Of a DNA stretch of 64,000 bases, positions 63,852-64,000 are shown one piece after another (positions within the stretch are counted from its first letter, which is position 1; each line of letters opens with the position of its first letter). Source of the DNA: Bacteroidota bacterium (GTDB lineage Bacteria; Bacteroidota; Ignavibacteria; Kryptoniales; JAKASW01). The position numbers were made by a program, and so were the translations under genes. The DNA lies in contig JAKAMG010000005.1 of assembly GCA_021812985.1 (NCBI GenBank), forward strand, positions 99,284 to 163,283, in the 5' to 3' direction. Under the pieces are notes generated by a model. It searched no databases. It saw only the letters and a list, made by a program, of their open reading frames with translations, and was not told the origin of the DNA.

Positions 63852-64000
63852 CTATCTCACGAACGCGGGCGCTACCCCGCCATCCACGTTCAGGACATTG
63901 CCCGTCGACTTATCGAGCATTCCGCTGACGAAAGCGAAGCAGGCATTGGCGATGTCTTCAGGCATTATGATCTCATTGAGGAGCGTTCTCTTCGCGTAAA
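63852..64000 (-). CDS. C-terminus of bifunctional rhamnulose-1-phosphate aldolase/short-chain dehydrogenase (RhaEW type), cut by window edge
   Basis: Only the last 48 residues are visible: YAKRTLLNEIIMPEDIANA ... FVSGMLDKSTGNVLNVDGGVAPAFVR, stop at 63852. This is the end of a short-chain dehydrogenase domain (the GxVLNVDGG closing motif). The PAFVR ending and the place before rhaB point to the bifunctional aldolase/dehydrogenase found in rhamnose operons. That enzyme splits rhamnulose-1-phosphate to dihydroxyacetone phosphate and lactaldehyde and oxidises the lactaldehyde. An ordinary SDR cannot be excluded without the rest of the gene. Confidence 0.65.
   Translation of the reverse strand, partial: YAKRTLLNEIIMPEDIANACFAFVSGMLDKSTGNVLNVDGGVAPAFVR

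Noticed and set aside
1..64000. CRISPR arrays, tRNA/rRNA genes, insertion sequences and phage genes
   Set aside because: I looked for direct-repeat arrays, clover-leaf-like sequences, transposases and phage proteins and saw none. Long internal repeats (WG, Asp-box, cytochrome domains) are protein repeats.

Overview
The window looks like a chromosome fragment of a Gram-negative member of the Bacteroidota/Chlorobi side of the FCB group, most like an Ignavibacteria- or Kryptonia-type lineage (inference). Five secreted proteins end in the type IX secretion (T9SS) sorting domain with the NYPNPFNP-type motif and a basic tail near KKM.L.K. A PorV-like barrel, a carboxypeptidase-regulatory TonB-dependent receptor and lipoproteins fit the same picture. 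Except for one GH2 gene, every recognised gene is on the minus strand, and many are tightly packed or overlap by 4 bases. I found no tRNA, rRNA, CRISPR array, insertion sequence or phage gene.

Region 1 (1-4156): a truncated GH89 alpha-N-acetylglucosaminidase diverges from a GH2 beta-mannosidase-type lipoprotein. Region 2 (4315-17009): a TonB receptor, a very large secreted protein, a PorV-like protein and an Asp-box propeller form one operon. Next to it are an SLC5-type symporter and a secreted carbohydrate-binding protein. Region 3 (17268-38062): a beta-glucan-type utilisation locus holds two parallel GH3/GH5/GH16 sets. One set carries T9SS sorting domains (GH3 17268, GH5 20527, GH16 23895). 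The other has only Sec or lipoprotein signals (GH5 32768, GH16 34036, GH3 34861) and follows a FucP/GluP-type sugar transporter. Between the sets are a membrane-anchored sugar-binding protein, a histidine kinase and a sigma-54 response regulator, followed by a periplasmic parvulin foldase. They look like a periplasmic sugar-sensing module that controls the locus.

Region 4 (38439-47466): an electron-transfer operon. It encodes an outer-membrane porin with an N-terminal haem motif, monohaem and pentahaem cytochromes, a molybdopterin-family subunit, a four-cluster ferredoxin, an NrfD membrane subunit, a small membrane protein, a tetrahaem protein made of four tandem domains, and a cupredoxin. 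The middle resembles alternative complex III or the Qrc complex, and the ends look like a route across the envelope. Region 5 (47517-54200) is regulatory: a lone receiver, a Cache-HAMP-PAS kinase with a four-cysteine PAS motif, an NtrC-type activator, a STAS protein and a soluble HAMP-GAF kinase. A sigma-54 promoter with an upstream palindrome lies before the receiver gene and the electron-transfer operon. This ties regions 4 and 5 together.

Region 6 (54570-64000): a GH3 enzyme followed (reading upstream) by an L-rhamnose catabolic operon: rhaA, rhaT, a fused LutB-LutA protein, lutC, rhaB and the end of a bifunctional rhamnulose-phosphate aldolase/dehydrogenase. Together these should turn rhamnose into dihydroxyacetone phosphate and, through lactaldehyde and lactate, pyruvate.

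The best candidates for something undescribed are the porin-cytochrome/ACIII-like operon with its sigma-54 control region, the binding-protein/kinase/sigma-54 regulator inside the glucan locus, and a near-identical palindrome upstream of two sugar-transporter operons.
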